A stretch of 64,000 bases of DNA from Rhizopus arrhizus (taxonomy: Eukaryota > Mucoromycota > Mucoromycetes > Mucorales > Rhizopodaceae). The position numbers and the translations under genes were made by a program. The notes beneath the pieces are model-generated. The model had not been told where the DNA came from, made no database searches, and worked only from the letters and a program-made list of their open reading frames with translations. Position 1 is the stretch's first letter. The number at the start of each line of letters is the position of its first letter. Positions 1 through 13,315 of the stretch are shown here, piece after piece. The stretch covers positions 124,001 to 188,000 of the forward strand of contig JAKZZE010000015.1 of the NCBI GenBank assembly GCA_024220505.1, written 5' to 3'.

Positions 1-2210
<2,210 letters not shown>

Positions 2211-4148
2211 AACAAGATGACTTTTTGAGAAAAAGAAAAAGAGAAGAATTGTAAATGAACTGCTTTTTTTTCACTCCTATTTATATTAAATCAATCCAAC
2301 TCATTCCGCGGTTTGTTTTCATTTTTAACTCGTCAAGTTCCGCGGATTAGGACATTTACCCTATTTTTTCTTTTATTATCCTTTTTCTTTTTTTAAATAG
2401 CGTGTATCCAGAAATAACTATCCAATCAGAACTTTAATTGTAGTTTAATATTTATTAAAAAAGAAGAAATCAAAGAAGTGCATTATTAAAATGTTTCTAT
2501 TCCAAATTGTATATCAAGCTTTATTTATTTTGATGAATTTATAGTTTTTTTTAAATAAAGATCAAGAAAAATATAAAATCTATTTTTTTTTTTTTTTATT
2601 TTTTTTTTTCGGGACAAAAATCGAAAATAGAAAGAGGGAAGGTTACTAAATAGAATATTGTAAAAAAATATACATGTGGCATAGCATCTTTTTATTCTAC
2701 GCACACATGTGTATATGTCTTGATGAATTTATATTTAATTTACTACATTTTATTATCTATTCTCTTTTGTCAATTCACACTAATCCATGACGCGAATCTC
2801 AAATGGATATGAATATTGACTGATATCCATCTATTGTCGTAGTTTTTTGTTAAATTAATCTTTATTAAAATATAAACCACAGTGAATACAAGAAAAACAT
2901 GTTTGTATTAAAATGTTACACGAATGTCAATAATCTTTGGTAATAAAAGGGAGGTGAGTACTAAGAAGTAATCCTAAAAGAAAACGAATCAAGCCAAACA
3001 CGAGTGTTTGTAAAATGAAAGGAGATCACACAATGTTGTGATAAAATGAATAGTTACAGCTAAAAAAAGAAGAAGAAAAAAAAATAGTTTTATTCTTTTA
3101 CTGTCTATTCTTTACCCTAACTCTTTCTGGTAAAAATAAAAAAGTTGGTATAAAAGATGAGTCTAGAAATCAGGGCATGAACACGGAGTTCATAAAAAGG
3201 AGAAAACTTTATATCAAAAGTTCTAGACAGATCACTATACATTGTGTAAAGATATAAATCAACAATTTGGATTTTTATGTATAGCTATTCACAGCCCTGT
3301 CCTTAGCTATACATGGATAGTATTCAATAACAAGTTGTAAAAACAATACATAAAACAATCTATTGACTGTATTCATCCCTACTGTTCTCTATGCTTTTGT
3401 TTTTTTGAGAGTGAACGATTGAATAGAAAGTAAAAAAGTGATGAAAGAAGACTAATAATAAATTAAAATTCAAACTTATTTCTATATAAACGAGGGAAAG
3501 TTGCTAGTCTTTTAAAATCTTTAATATATTTAGTGAATAATTAAACGAGCTTATTTGTACTTTAACTGGTAAGCAAAAAGGTTTCAAAACATGTATATCT
3601 ATGCTTGATAACATCATTATTTAACAATACCTTCAAATAACTTTTACATGACAGTATTCATTCAATCAAGTATGATCCTTTCTAATTGACTACATGTCAT
3701 CTTGCAAGATATACTTCAATAATGATAATATTTCTTTTTTAACCAATACAAAATATAAAAATAATCTTATTGAACCTTAAGCTTAATCGATATTTTTATT
3801 ATTTAATCATAGAATACCAATTGCTTTCTTGAATTAATCAAGTATACTTTTAATAGAATAATAACATTTCCTATCCACACTTTTATATTTCAACAATCAA
3901 CAACTTTTAATTGTCCACTTGGAGTGCTTCTGTGCTATTCTGTCTATAATAGTGACTTTTGATTACTAAAAAGTAAACGAATAAAAGAAATGTATTGCAT
4001 TCATTATTTTAGAGACAAAAAGTAAACAGCAACACCTTTCTGTTTCGCCAGCATTGCCATCTGAGATTGAATATTCTCAAAATTTGAAGCATTTAGAGCC
4101 TTGTTAAAGCAGGGAATCTTTTTTTTTTTTTTTTTCCAACAATCAACC
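2211..4148. other. Divergent intergenic region GFA1/TIM9
   Basis: About 1.9 kb of AT-rich DNA lies between two divergent genes and presumably holds both promoters. It contains several A/T homopolymer runs (for example 2583-2610) and the CCGCGG pair. I see no convincing reading frame and no RNA gene. Confidence 0.6.
2306..2345. promoter_or_regulatory. Paired CCGCGG motifs upstream of GFA1
   Basis: Two copies of TTCCGCGG-like sequence lie at 2306-2311 and 2340-2345, about 100-135 bp upstream of the GFA1 ATG. They stand out in very AT-rich DNA. A regulatory role is inferred from position and composition only. Confidence 0.3.
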
Positions 4149-4504
4149 ATGGACTTTTCTCGATTCAACCAAGCTGAACAAGCTCAAATTGCTGCCATGA
4201 TTGAGCATAAGCAGGTTCACGTTGAAAAATATACAAGAGAGAGGATCTAGCTTATATTTGGAAAATAAATAGATGCGCGATTTTATGAAGCTTTACAGCA
4301 ACTTGGTTCAGCGTTGTTTTGACGAATGTACAAATGATTTCACCACGAAATCTTTGAACGGAAAAGAGGCAAATTAAATTATAGACAAGAAGAAGAAAGG
4401 ACTAAAAGAGGAATATATAGGAAAGTTGTGTAAACAAGTGTGCTGATAAATTCTTGAAGCACTCTGAAAGAGTTGGTACTCGCTTTGCTGAACTCAGTCA
4501 AAAC

Positions 4505-4540
<36 letters not shown>

Positions 4541-4588
4541 GTAAATGCAACCATTCTGATATTTTTGTTTTAGTTGGGTGCACAATAG
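4149..4588 (+). CDS. TIM9: Mitochondrial intermembrane-space chaperone Tim9
   Basis: Small Tim protein of 86 residues that, with Tim10, escorts hydrophobic carrier precursors across the mitochondrial intermembrane space. There are four exons: 4149-4214, 4273-4368, 4421-4504 and 4574-4588. The spliced product begins [11 protein letters not shown] and shows both CX3C pairs (RCFDEC and SCVNKC), followed by [12 protein letters not shown]. Length and motif spacing match the family. The gene is easily missed because its longest exon is only 96 nt. Oddities are a GC-AG second intron (donor GCAAAT after GAG at 4368) and a third intron with a run of about 30 A residues. The four-codon last exon ends in LGAQ. 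A substrate class, the mitochondrial carriers, is represented by the gene at 18.8 kb. Confidence 0.93.
4507..4536 (+). repeat. Poly(A) tract of about 30 nt in TIM9 intron 3
   Basis: An uninterrupted A run on the coding strand begins three bases after the splice donor, leaving about 37 bases to the acceptor. A second A run (4708-4736) followed by a (GA)n stretch (4740-4760) lies just downstream of the gene. Confidence 0.95.
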
Positions 4589-4707
4589 AGAAATATGCCT
4601 TTTTTAGACAAAAATGTACAAGTTAAATCAATGATGAAAAACAAAAGACAATGTATAATTAAAAATCTTTTACAAGAGGAATTTGATGAATATAAAAATC
4701 AATTATG

Positions 4708-4738
<31 letters not shown>

Positions 4739-5547
4739 AGAGAGAGAGAGAGAGAGAGAGTAAAATAGATGTCTACATTTAACTTTTATTTTTTCAATAA
4801 GTATAATTCAATAGTGATAGTTCTTTAGGGAAAGCATCCATCTTTTTATAAATATAAAATAAGATGGCATCATGTATTCTCTCTTAAATATCATTCTTTA
4901 TTTTTCATCTTGTTTTTATGCTTTGAAACAGATTATATCATTACAACATGTAAAAAAAAAACCTATAAAACGTGTCATTCCTCATAAAAACCAACACAGA
5001 CTGAAAAAATACTTGTTATTCAAAGCAAAGAAAAGCAACTTTTGAATATTAATTACTAAAAAATTGATTTAAAATAAACTATTCTGTTGCAACCAGTGAC
5101 CCATAAAAATTTCATTTTTCAGACTAATGCTTTGGTTTGTATCATTTCTTACGGTTTTTTTTTGCATTTTTAAAATTAGTCGACTCATAGTGTGCTTTTG
5201 CTATTGGATTAGCCCTTTAAATAAATGATATGGCGTTAAGTCCTTTGAACCGAAATATTGAAATTCAGGTTAAAGCAAAAATAAAATAAAATGTATATGT
5301 ACATATTCACAGTGAGACTATTATAATCTGATATGTATAGTGGTGATTGCTTAGTGTAAGCTTATATAAATAGAATAGAAAATAAAAGAAGCATATTATG
5401 ACTGATCATGTATTACTACTACTACTTAAAAAAAAAAATGAAACAGCATGAGTCAAATTCAGTGGCGGGTATCATTTTACTAAATAAGGAGACTTTTTGT
5501 CTTTTTTTTTTTTTCCTTCTTTTCTTCTCCTTGTCATTTCAAAAAAG
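4589..5547. other. Intergenic TIM9/DAHP synthase
   Basis: AT-rich, with poly(A) at 4708-4736 and (GA)n at 4740-4760. A pyrimidine-rich stretch immediately precedes the next start codon. No gene is seen. Confidence 0.6.
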
Positions 5548-7190
5548 ATGAATAATAGCAATGAATGGTCACCTTCTTCTTGGAAATCAAAGCCAATTGT
5601 TCAAGATGTTGTCTATGAAGATCAAGCTCACTTTGACAGAGTTTTAAATAAATTAAATAGACTTCCACCTTTAGTATCTGCTTCAGAAGTAAGTTGTATA
5701 AGAAATCATGAGGATAGATATAAATCGACGCCTATTTTAGATTGAAAACTTGAAGAAGCAACTTAAAGATGCTGCACTTGGTAATTCATTTTTATTACAA
5801 GGTGGTGATTGTGCTGAATTGTTTGATTATTGCTCACAGGTAAAGTGGTTGTAAAAGAAAAGATGTCAATTAAAACATGTATGAAAAAAAGGAGCCAATT
5901 GAAGCCAAATTGAAAGTGTTGCTTCAAATGTCGCTGGTCTTAACTTGGGGTGCACGTACACCTGTGGTGCGTATCGCTCGTATGGCTGGCCAATATGCTA
6001 AACCTCGTTCAAATCCGATGGAAATGTATGAAGGACAAGAGATTCATTCATTCAGGTAATTGTGTTGTTGATTTGTGTATTACATTGTAATGTAATCTAT
6101 TTTATAGAGGAGATAATGTAAATGGCTATGATCCTAAAGATCGTAAGCCAGATCCAGAACGTTTATTAGGGTAAATGAAAAAGAGAGACTGGATTAAACC
6201 GATAGTTAACCATCTATTTGATAGGGCTTACTTCCATTCTACTGCTACCTTGAATTATGTTCGTGCATTACTTGATTCTGGTTTTGCTGATTTACATGAA
6301 CCTTCTAAATGGAACTTGTCCCATGTTCGTTCAGAAAATGTCAAAAGAGAATATCAAAGTATTGTCTCACAATTGACCGATGCACTTGATTTTATGGGAA
6401 CAGTGGGCGCAGACAACCAATCAAATGCACTGACTTCAGTCGATTTCTTTGTATCTCATGAAGCTCTCTTGTTAGACTATGAGGCATCCTTGACCAGATT
6501 GATGTCCAGTCCAGGCGGTGAAAAGAAATGGTATAATGCTGGTTCGCATTTCTTGTGGATCGGTGATCGAACACGTCAACCAGAGAATGCCCACGTAGAA
6601 TATATGAGAGGCATTGAGAACCCAGTGGGTATCAAAGTTGGACCCTCGACTGTACCCAAGGATTTAGTTCATTTACTGAACATGATCAACCCTACGAAAG
6701 AAATTGGAAAAATCACACTCATTACCCGTTTTGGTGCTGCCAATGTTGAAAAGTACCTGCCACAGCATATTGAGGCCGTACGTCAATCAGGTCATATCCC
6801 TGTTTGGGTGTGTGATCCTATGCATGGTAATACAAAGACGGCTGCCTCTGGCAATTTAAAAACACGCCACTTTGTTGATATCATTCAAGAGTTATCACAG
6901 ACATTTAGAGTACATAAAGAGAATGATAGTAAGTTAAATGGTGTTCATTTTGAATTGACAGGTGATTCAGTCACAGGTACTTTTATAATAATAATAGCAC
7001 TATACGTTGACTGATTTATTTTATAGAATGTGTCGGTGGATCGATGGACTTAACAGATAAAGACCTGTCTAGTAATTATCAAACTTATTGTGACCCAAGA
7101 TTAAATTATGAACAATCTTTGGACGTTGCTTTCTTGATTGCAAAATATTATGAAAATGAAAGAAGATCTAAAGAATTTCCAAATTTATAA
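5548..7190 (+). CDS. Class II 3-deoxy-D-arabino-heptulosonate-7-phosphate (DAHP) synthase
   Basis: Condenses phosphoenolpyruvate with erythrose-4-phosphate, the first step of the shikimate pathway to aromatic amino acids. Six exons (5548-5688, 5741-5839, 5892-6055, 6108-6170, 6225-6976, 7027-7190) give 460 residues, normal for the plant/actinobacterial type (class II). Hallmarks seen are FLLQGGDCAE near residue 70, PVVRIARMAGQYAKPRS in exon 3, the YFHS...LNYVRAL segment and SHEALLLDYE in exon 5. The C-terminal exon has ECVGGSMDL and TYCDPRLNYEQSLD. The ATG at 5548 is chosen because the frame upstream is only a T-rich leader. Many fungi rely on the unrelated class I ARO3/ARO4 enzymes; whether this fungus also has those cannot be seen here. 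The next gene starts 118 bp downstream on the same strand. Confidence 0.95.
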
Positions 7191-7308
7191 TAGAATAAAA
7201 AAAAATAAAAAAATTAGCCAATCAATTTTATTTGTTAATATCTCAATCATTGTCATTTTTTTCTCTCTTCTTTTTTTTTTTTATTGGTATTATTATTTCC
7301 CACTGTAA

Positions 7309-8692
7309 ATGTGTCAAGGAGAAATCAAAACTGTTGGATTGATTTTTACTAGAAAGAAAATTAAACGTTCAGGATTTATTGGACTTGAAGACTATGCAAT
7401 GTAATGAAAAGAGTTCAAAAAAAATTAAAAGAAAAAATTAATTGTTTAATAGAAAAAGGGGCATTCGTATTATTCATATTGACCTTTCTATACCCATCGA
7501 AGATCAAGGGAAGCTGGATTTGATTGTACATAAAATGACGGACGTTATAGCTAAAGTAGAACGTGGAGATCTTGAAGCAAAAAAACTATATGAACGTTTT
7601 ATTGTAAGTCTAAGCTTAGAATGAGAATATAAGTCTAATTTTTCACGCGTATACAATAGAACTATTGTAAAAGTAATCCGAATGTGGTTGTGATTGATGC
7701 TTGGTCAAATATAGAGAAAGTCTTGGATAGAATGGTATTATATCATCATACTGAAATATGTGCAATGGAGAGCATAAAAGGTAATCATCATTTAATACGT
7801 GAGATAAAATGAGTATATGTGATAATGATGATAAATTAGAAGATTATCCTTTATTTAATGTTCCCAAGAGTATTGCTCTAAATTCCATTGATGAGTGGAA
7901 GTCTAAAGAGATAGATGTGCGGTTTCCTGTAAGTCGAATGTTAGTCACAGTGAAATGATGTTAACATCCTTGTGTAGGCAATGTGTAAGCGTAGAACAGC
8001 ATGTTCATCAACAGAGGCGCACCAAATGACTCTCATTCCTTCAATAGAAAAGATGGACCAATTGAAAAATTATGTAGAGGATAATGAGGCTGTGATCATA
8101 CAAGAGTTTATACAACATGATGGTGTGATTGTAAAAGTATATGTGGCAGAGGGTCAAATTACTGCATCCACAAGACCTTCTTTTAAAAATATGGATAAAA
8201 CTGGAGGTAAACTATTATTGTTATTGATGAGATTTAACTGAAATAATAGTATATAGATGTTGTTCATTTTGACAGTCAAACACTACCAAAAAGCTTTGAA
8301 ACTGAGATAGAACTATCGGATGATTTAGATAAAGTCTTTTTAAAGAAGGATCCAAGCCATATTCATATTCAAAAGGAAGCATTATTAGACTATAACAGAT
8401 TACAACAAATAGCTAATAGTTTATATTGTCAATTGGTAAGTAAAAAGAAATAAAAATATGTGTTTGTTATCTTATTCATATTCTCATCAGGGACTCACAT
8501 TCTTTGGCTTTGACGTCTTGTTACAATCAAAAACAAATGCTTATTATGTCGTAGATGTAAACTATTTTCCAAGTAAAGTATTACTCTTATAACTATTGTA
8601 AGCTTATTGATAAACTCTTTCTTATAGGCTTTAAAGACGTTGATAATTTTCATTCAATGTTTGTGGATATTCTTGAAAAGAAATTAACATAG
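7309..8692 (+). CDS. Inositol-tetrakisphosphate 1-kinase-like (ITPK1 family)
   Basis: ATP-grasp family kinase that phosphorylates inositol polyphosphates in the soluble pathway to inositol phosphates. Eight exons (7309-7400, 7453-7603, 7660-7780, 7840-7928, 7978-8206, 8257-8435, 8491-8572, 8628-8692) splice to 335 residues, the usual ITPK1 length. Landmarks in order are VGLIFTRKKIKR at the N-terminus, IDLSIPIEDQGKLDLIVHKMTDV, then IIQEFIQHDGVIVKVYV and TRPSFKN. GLTFFGFDVLL precedes DVNYFPSF, the metal-binding DxNxFP motif near the C-terminus. All joins keep frame. The gene follows the DAHP synthase closely on the same strand, but there is no evident functional link. Substrate preference among inositol phosphates cannot be told from sequence. 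Confidence 0.9.
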
Positions 8693-9637
8693 AAAAAAAA
8701 ATTATTAGTTCTCTTTTGTAATATTTTGTATTTTTAATAAATATCAACCCACGCAACCAGTTGTTATCCTCTCATAATCTGTGCCTTTAAGAAAACAAAA
8801 TAGTCTAACGCAACGCTTCAAGTTTATTATCTCGTACTCAAGAGCTGATCAGTAGAGACCTGGTCAAATTGGCAGGCATTGAACCTTTTGATAAAAAAAA
8901 GCCCTTAATGATGACTCATCGCATAAATTCATAATACACAACACAGTATTCGTTCGATCTCTTTACAAATGAAGCTAGTCAAGAAAATAATCATCTTTTA
9001 TTTTATTTTTTACTGCATACAGCTCGTCCTGTTGATTAAGTATACCATCTTTTTCATGATTATTACTGCTGTAAATCAGTTTTGAGTAAATCGCTTTGTT
9101 TCTTGATTGACTTTAAGCTTCATCCCTCCTTATATTTAAAAACCATTGTAGTTACTATAACCAAATTTCTATCTTCTTGGCAAGGGTTCCATTGTAATCA
9201 ATAAAGAAATATTTGCACAGGTGTCCTAGAAAAAATTGTAAAGCGATGTCGAGCAAGAATTTAATAGGAAAACTAGATCAAGCATAGGCATAGTTCTTTT
9301 TATGTTTAATAAAAAACATTAGTACTATCTCATCTGGGGATGTATACCAACTATCCAAACACTTAATCCTATCTCTGGTACCAAGTTTGATATCCTCTCT
9401 GTAATAGACCGTCATCGTTCAGTTCACAGATCATAAAAAATGGATAATTTATATCGTTTAAAATAAATACATCTCTATATGTTTGCCCCAGCTACTGATT
9501 ATTGCAGTTGTGCAATAGAAATCGTATTATTTAATAATCATCATCTATACTCCTGCACTATTTCTGACATGTCGAATTAACCCAAGCCGAAAAAATTTAT
9601 ACATGCAAAAAATGCTTTTATTTTACAAACATTTTTC
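8693..9637. other. Intergenic ITPK1/RPS4 with two coding-like fragments
   Basis: Separates the ends of two convergent genes. Two short open stretches on the + strand look protein-like: 8809-8934 (contains LVKLAGIEPFDKKKP) and 9338-9436 (contains CIPTIQTLNPISGTKFDIL). Neither has a start codon or a recognisable family, so they may be gene relics. Otherwise AT-rich with no features. Confidence 0.4.
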
Positions 9638-10650
9638 TTAGTTGGCAGCAGCAGCAGCTCTACGACGATCACGTTCTTCAGTGATAGTGAGCTTGACACC
9701 CTTACCCTTAGGAAGAGAGATCCAAGGCTTGTTACCTTGACCGATAGTGAAGACGTTGGAGATACGAGTGGCAAAGACGTGATCAAGAGCATCCTTGATG
9801 TGAACAATTTCGAAACCACCAATGTGACGTTCACGGTGAACCAATTGACCGACACGACCAATGTTACGACCACCAGTAACCATGACAACGTTACCAACAT
9901 CGAACTTGACAAAGTCTTCGATCTTGCCGGTTTCAATGTTGAAACGAATGGTGTCGTTGGTCTTGATCAAAGGATCGGGGTAGCGGATAGTACGACCATC
10001 GTGGGTGGTGATGTAGGGGACACCCTTGGAACCGATCATGACCTTCTTGACCTTACAGAGCTTGTATTTGGCTTCTTCGTCAGTGATACGGTGGACAGCG
10101 AAACGACCCTTGACATCATAGACCAAACGGAAGTTTTCACCAGTCTTTTCAACGCTGATGACATCCATGAAACCAGCAGGGAAGGTGGAGTCGGTACGGA
10201 CCTTACCATCGACCTTAACCAAACGTTGCATCAAGATGGATTGGACTTCACGACCGTTAAGAGCGTACTTCAAACGGTTACGGATGAAGACGATCAAAGG
10301 CAAACATTCACGGGTCTTGTGAGGACCGGAGGAAGGCTTAGGGGCATAAGAACCTAAAATCGAAATGTAAATACATGATTGAATAAAAAGAATCAAAGGG
10401 TGAATTATAAATAGATCAATTGTGTCGTCCATATTGTACAACGTCTATCTACTGCTCTCTACCCTCCTTTGTGTTTATATAAAAAGACATTTACCCAAAA
10501 GTTTATCAAGCATCCAATGCTTGGGAGCTGCTAAACGCTTCATGTGCTTCTTAGGACCACGACCCTATTAAATTTGTTATGTTAATCATTTCAATCCATC
10601 TAACTATGTATCCATCTATCCATCCTCATTTGAGGATGATTCCGTACCAT
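9638..10650 (-). CDS. RPS4: 40S ribosomal protein eS4 (S4e)
   Basis: Structural protein of the small ribosomal subunit. The 262-residue product is split over three exons: 10648-10650, 10495-10564 and 9638-10353. The first exon contributes only the ATG, and splicing yields [12 protein letters not shown], the canonical eS4 start. Further hallmarks are [26 protein letters not shown], the KOW-like stretch [17 protein letters not shown], and a C-terminal [17 protein letters not shown] with an alanine-rich end. The coding sequence is clearly less AT-rich than its surroundings, as expected for a highly expressed gene. A long + strand reading frame over the same bases is only a codon-bias shadow. Confidence 0.96.
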
Positions 10651-11059
10651 TGTGATATAATTATTAAAAGAATAAAAAAGGAGGGTTCAATGGATTATAT
10701 CTTGCTTTCTATTTTGTGGATGTAAGTACATTTTACGGTCGGTGGCTGAGTTCCCGGAACTATACTAAATTTAACAAAAATTTGAAAACTTGACGTTCAG
10801 AGATTTAGCAAGATTTGATTGGGCGATTGACAAGCATGTTTTGGTAATTTGAAAGAAAGGGCATGCCTTATCACTTCTTGACCACTTTGTTGGGTTACTT
10901 GGAAGCAGTATACTATGATGTAAAGGATCGATATATTGCCACTATTAAAGGGATTTCTTTTAATACTGTTCTTTATTTTCAACGAAAACCCTCTAATAGA
11001 ATTAAAAAAAGACGAATATGGAGAAAGATAAATATAGTTGCAATTTCTTTTTTAATAAA
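10651..11059. other. Region upstream of RPS4
   Basis: RPS4 promoter region running into decayed repeats. Short open frames occur on both strands around 10800-11070, but none resembles a known family. Confidence 0.5.
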
Positions 11060-12010
11060 TTTCTTACTATAAAAGACATGCAAAGATTGTCAGTACTCAT
11101 TACGATATAATGATCATTTGGCTTGTTTAAATCAAAAATATTCATGGCATTATTCAAGCCACTCATGAAGTATTTTGTTCTTATACTTGTTTCTGCTGTA
11201 GTGACTATAACTTTTCCATCAACTCTTATCTTTTTGTTTTCAACAAATGTAATATATTACTTAAAGAGACACCAATTATTTTTTAGCTAGACATAACACC
11301 AAAGATAGCTAACAAAATACCTTTGGATTTGGAATACTCAACTTTAGCTAGTATGTCTTTTTCAGTCGTTCTCTTGTACGACCAGCATAAAGGTTAAAAC
11401 TGTATTCATCAAGATATACCCAGTTCTTCTCGAAATCCATATTTTTGTATGTTATCTGTAGTTAAAATAAATGTAAGGTGGAGAGCTTGTTTTGGGAATA
11501 TTTATTCAAAACTATAGTTCTCAGTGAACCTCTCTAATGTTTTGAAGCTTAAATTATATTATCCCTTTTGCATGACTATTGAAGCCTGACTCAAGCATAT
11601 ATACGTTTGGATAAAGTCTTAAGAGATTATACTCCATTTTTTCTAAAGATTTTGGTACAAAATTATTAAGGTTTCTATAGCAAACATCGTACACTCCTCT
11701 TTTAGAATGTTGAATCTAGCAAGCTTCTTTTCTTCTCAGGAATGGACTGATATTCGTTCACAAGCTTACCAACAGACAATTAATACCTGACACTGCTGTC
11801 ATTCTTATAGGTCTCCTTTTAATAATTAAAGAAATACAATGAGAAACGTACCTGTCAATCTATGATTTATAAACAGCCAATGATTTTTATTGATGCTAGC
11901 TTCAGCAGTCTTACTTGTTAAACCTTTTAAGACCACTTCAAAGGTAAAAGCCTAAAAATTGATATTACTTTCTTAAGATCATAATCACGAAACCATATAA
12001 TCTTTAAGCA
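11060..12010 (-). pseudogene. Decayed IS630/Tc1-type DDE transposase
   Basis: The reverse strand carries pieces of a DDE transposase in shifting frames with stops. The first catalytic block reads VYLDEYSFNLYAGRTRER (about 11365-11435), matching the FIDE-GFNxHxRR block of the intact copy near 23.7 kb. It is followed by KKDILAKVEYSKSKGILL. The second block is recognisable as ETSIRTKYFMSGL...DHYIVMSTDN (about 11090-11210), corresponding to the region before the second Asp. The more upstream piece TSKTAEASINKNH (about 11900) may be the helix-turn-helix region. The third catalytic residue region is not found. Family placement is by motif similarity; the outer limits are uncertain. Confidence 0.6.
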
Positions 12011-12965
12011 TCGCTTAAATTGTATCATTGAAATGATCAAGATTGCAGAAAAGAAGCATAATGAAGGTATAAATAATTTGTTTGTAACGGTATTGAAGAG
12101 GTCAATCTAATTGATACATTCTTCCATCATAAATAATGTATGGCTGGGTTTATCTCTTTTTTTTTGTGACAGTAAAAGAATAGAATTACCTCATATTTTG
12201 AAGCCAAATAATGTTGATTGTTGTGTAAATCAATGGATTTCGGAAAGTTTTGACAAGCAATTTATTTCATGTTTAAAAAATTACAATTTTTGCGTTGATA
12301 TTAAATTAACACTGTTCGAACCATCTTTAATGATTTTTAAAGAAAAGCGATTTGAGAAGAATCACACGAGAAAAAAAAAAAAAAGAACCATATGACGACA
12401 TTGTATTTCAATAGCGCCCAGCATTACCATTTACATATTCCTGTCGTGTGATTGTTTCATGGTTTGTAAAAAAAAAATACATTTGATTTAAAAGAAGGAA
12501 GATGACGGGATAAGAAATGAAGACAGTATGGATTTGATAAGAAGTATAATACAAATAATAAGGAAGTGTATTTAAAGAAATAGACATAATAATAAAGGCT
12601 TAAAGAGCTCTTATTTATAATTTAAAGGCCAGAGTTGGCTTGATGAATTTCCTATACTTGTCACATATCCATCTTCTCCATTGTCAGGCAAAGAGTTTCC
12701 CCGTTACCCGATCTTAGTTTTCCTGCAAGACATCATGGTAAAGCCAAGCCTTGGTATATGTTAATTTATTTTGTAGGGTAAGAAGATGCTTTATTATTAA
12801 CGGCAGCTTAATTCGTAAGCAAATAAAATTAATTTTGTTTTGATGATGGAAATATTTGCTAAGTCTATGGAGGCTTTGAATGGATAGACATTTTTTAAAG
12901 TCTCTGGGATAGTGTTTTATTAAAAGCAACGATAATCCTTCTTTTGCTGTAGAGCTAAGATATAA
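12011..12965. other. Gene-poor region
   Basis: AT-rich DNA with an unremarkable open frame at 12111-12395 (+) of no recognisable family. No RNA gene or clear repeat is seen. Confidence 0.4.
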
Positions 12966-13315
12966 TTAAAAGATGACTCCCCAATTTTTGATAACACAGC
13001 TTTCGAACAGTATTCAATCAACGCAGATCGCGAAGACTCCCAAGGATTCTTTGAATACTTGAAGAAATCCAGGTTAATTCAACTATCAATGAATCCATAG
13101 TGCTTGAAGTTTGATTGATTAGCATTCAATTGTTTGGTGTCGAGTTATTGGCTTTTTTCTTTCCTTTGGAAATATCTAAAGCTTTCATCAAGCGGCAAGT
13201 TGATGATAACAAAGCTAAGATATTTATAGGGCTGGGTATGCTACTTTTGGGCTATAGGCTTTTTGCAATGTCTTTATTTCTGAGTAACACTTTGACAGAC
13301 ACAGACTAGCATTTG
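12966..13315 (+). pseudogene. Two coding-like exons of an unknown protein (3' part of a gene, or relic)
   Basis: An open segment from 12966 reads LKDDSPIFDNTAFEQYSIN and so on to about 13071. A plausible GT-AG intron of about 50 nt (GTTAAT to GATTAG) joins it in frame to a segment reading IQLFGVELLAFFFPLEISK. That segment continues through a hydrophobic stretch (IFIGLGMLLLGYRLFAM) to a stop at about 13307-13309. The retained frame across the splice suggests a real or formerly real gene. No start codon or upstream exon was found, and I do not recognise the family. Confidence 0.3.

Noticed and set aside
4379..4585. Minus-strand frame with a Phe run
   Set aside because: It is antisense to TIM9 exons and its poly(A) intron.
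9737..10357. 206-codon open frame on the + strand
   Set aside because: It lies exactly antisense to the conserved RPS4 coding exon; codon bias of the real gene leaves the complement open.
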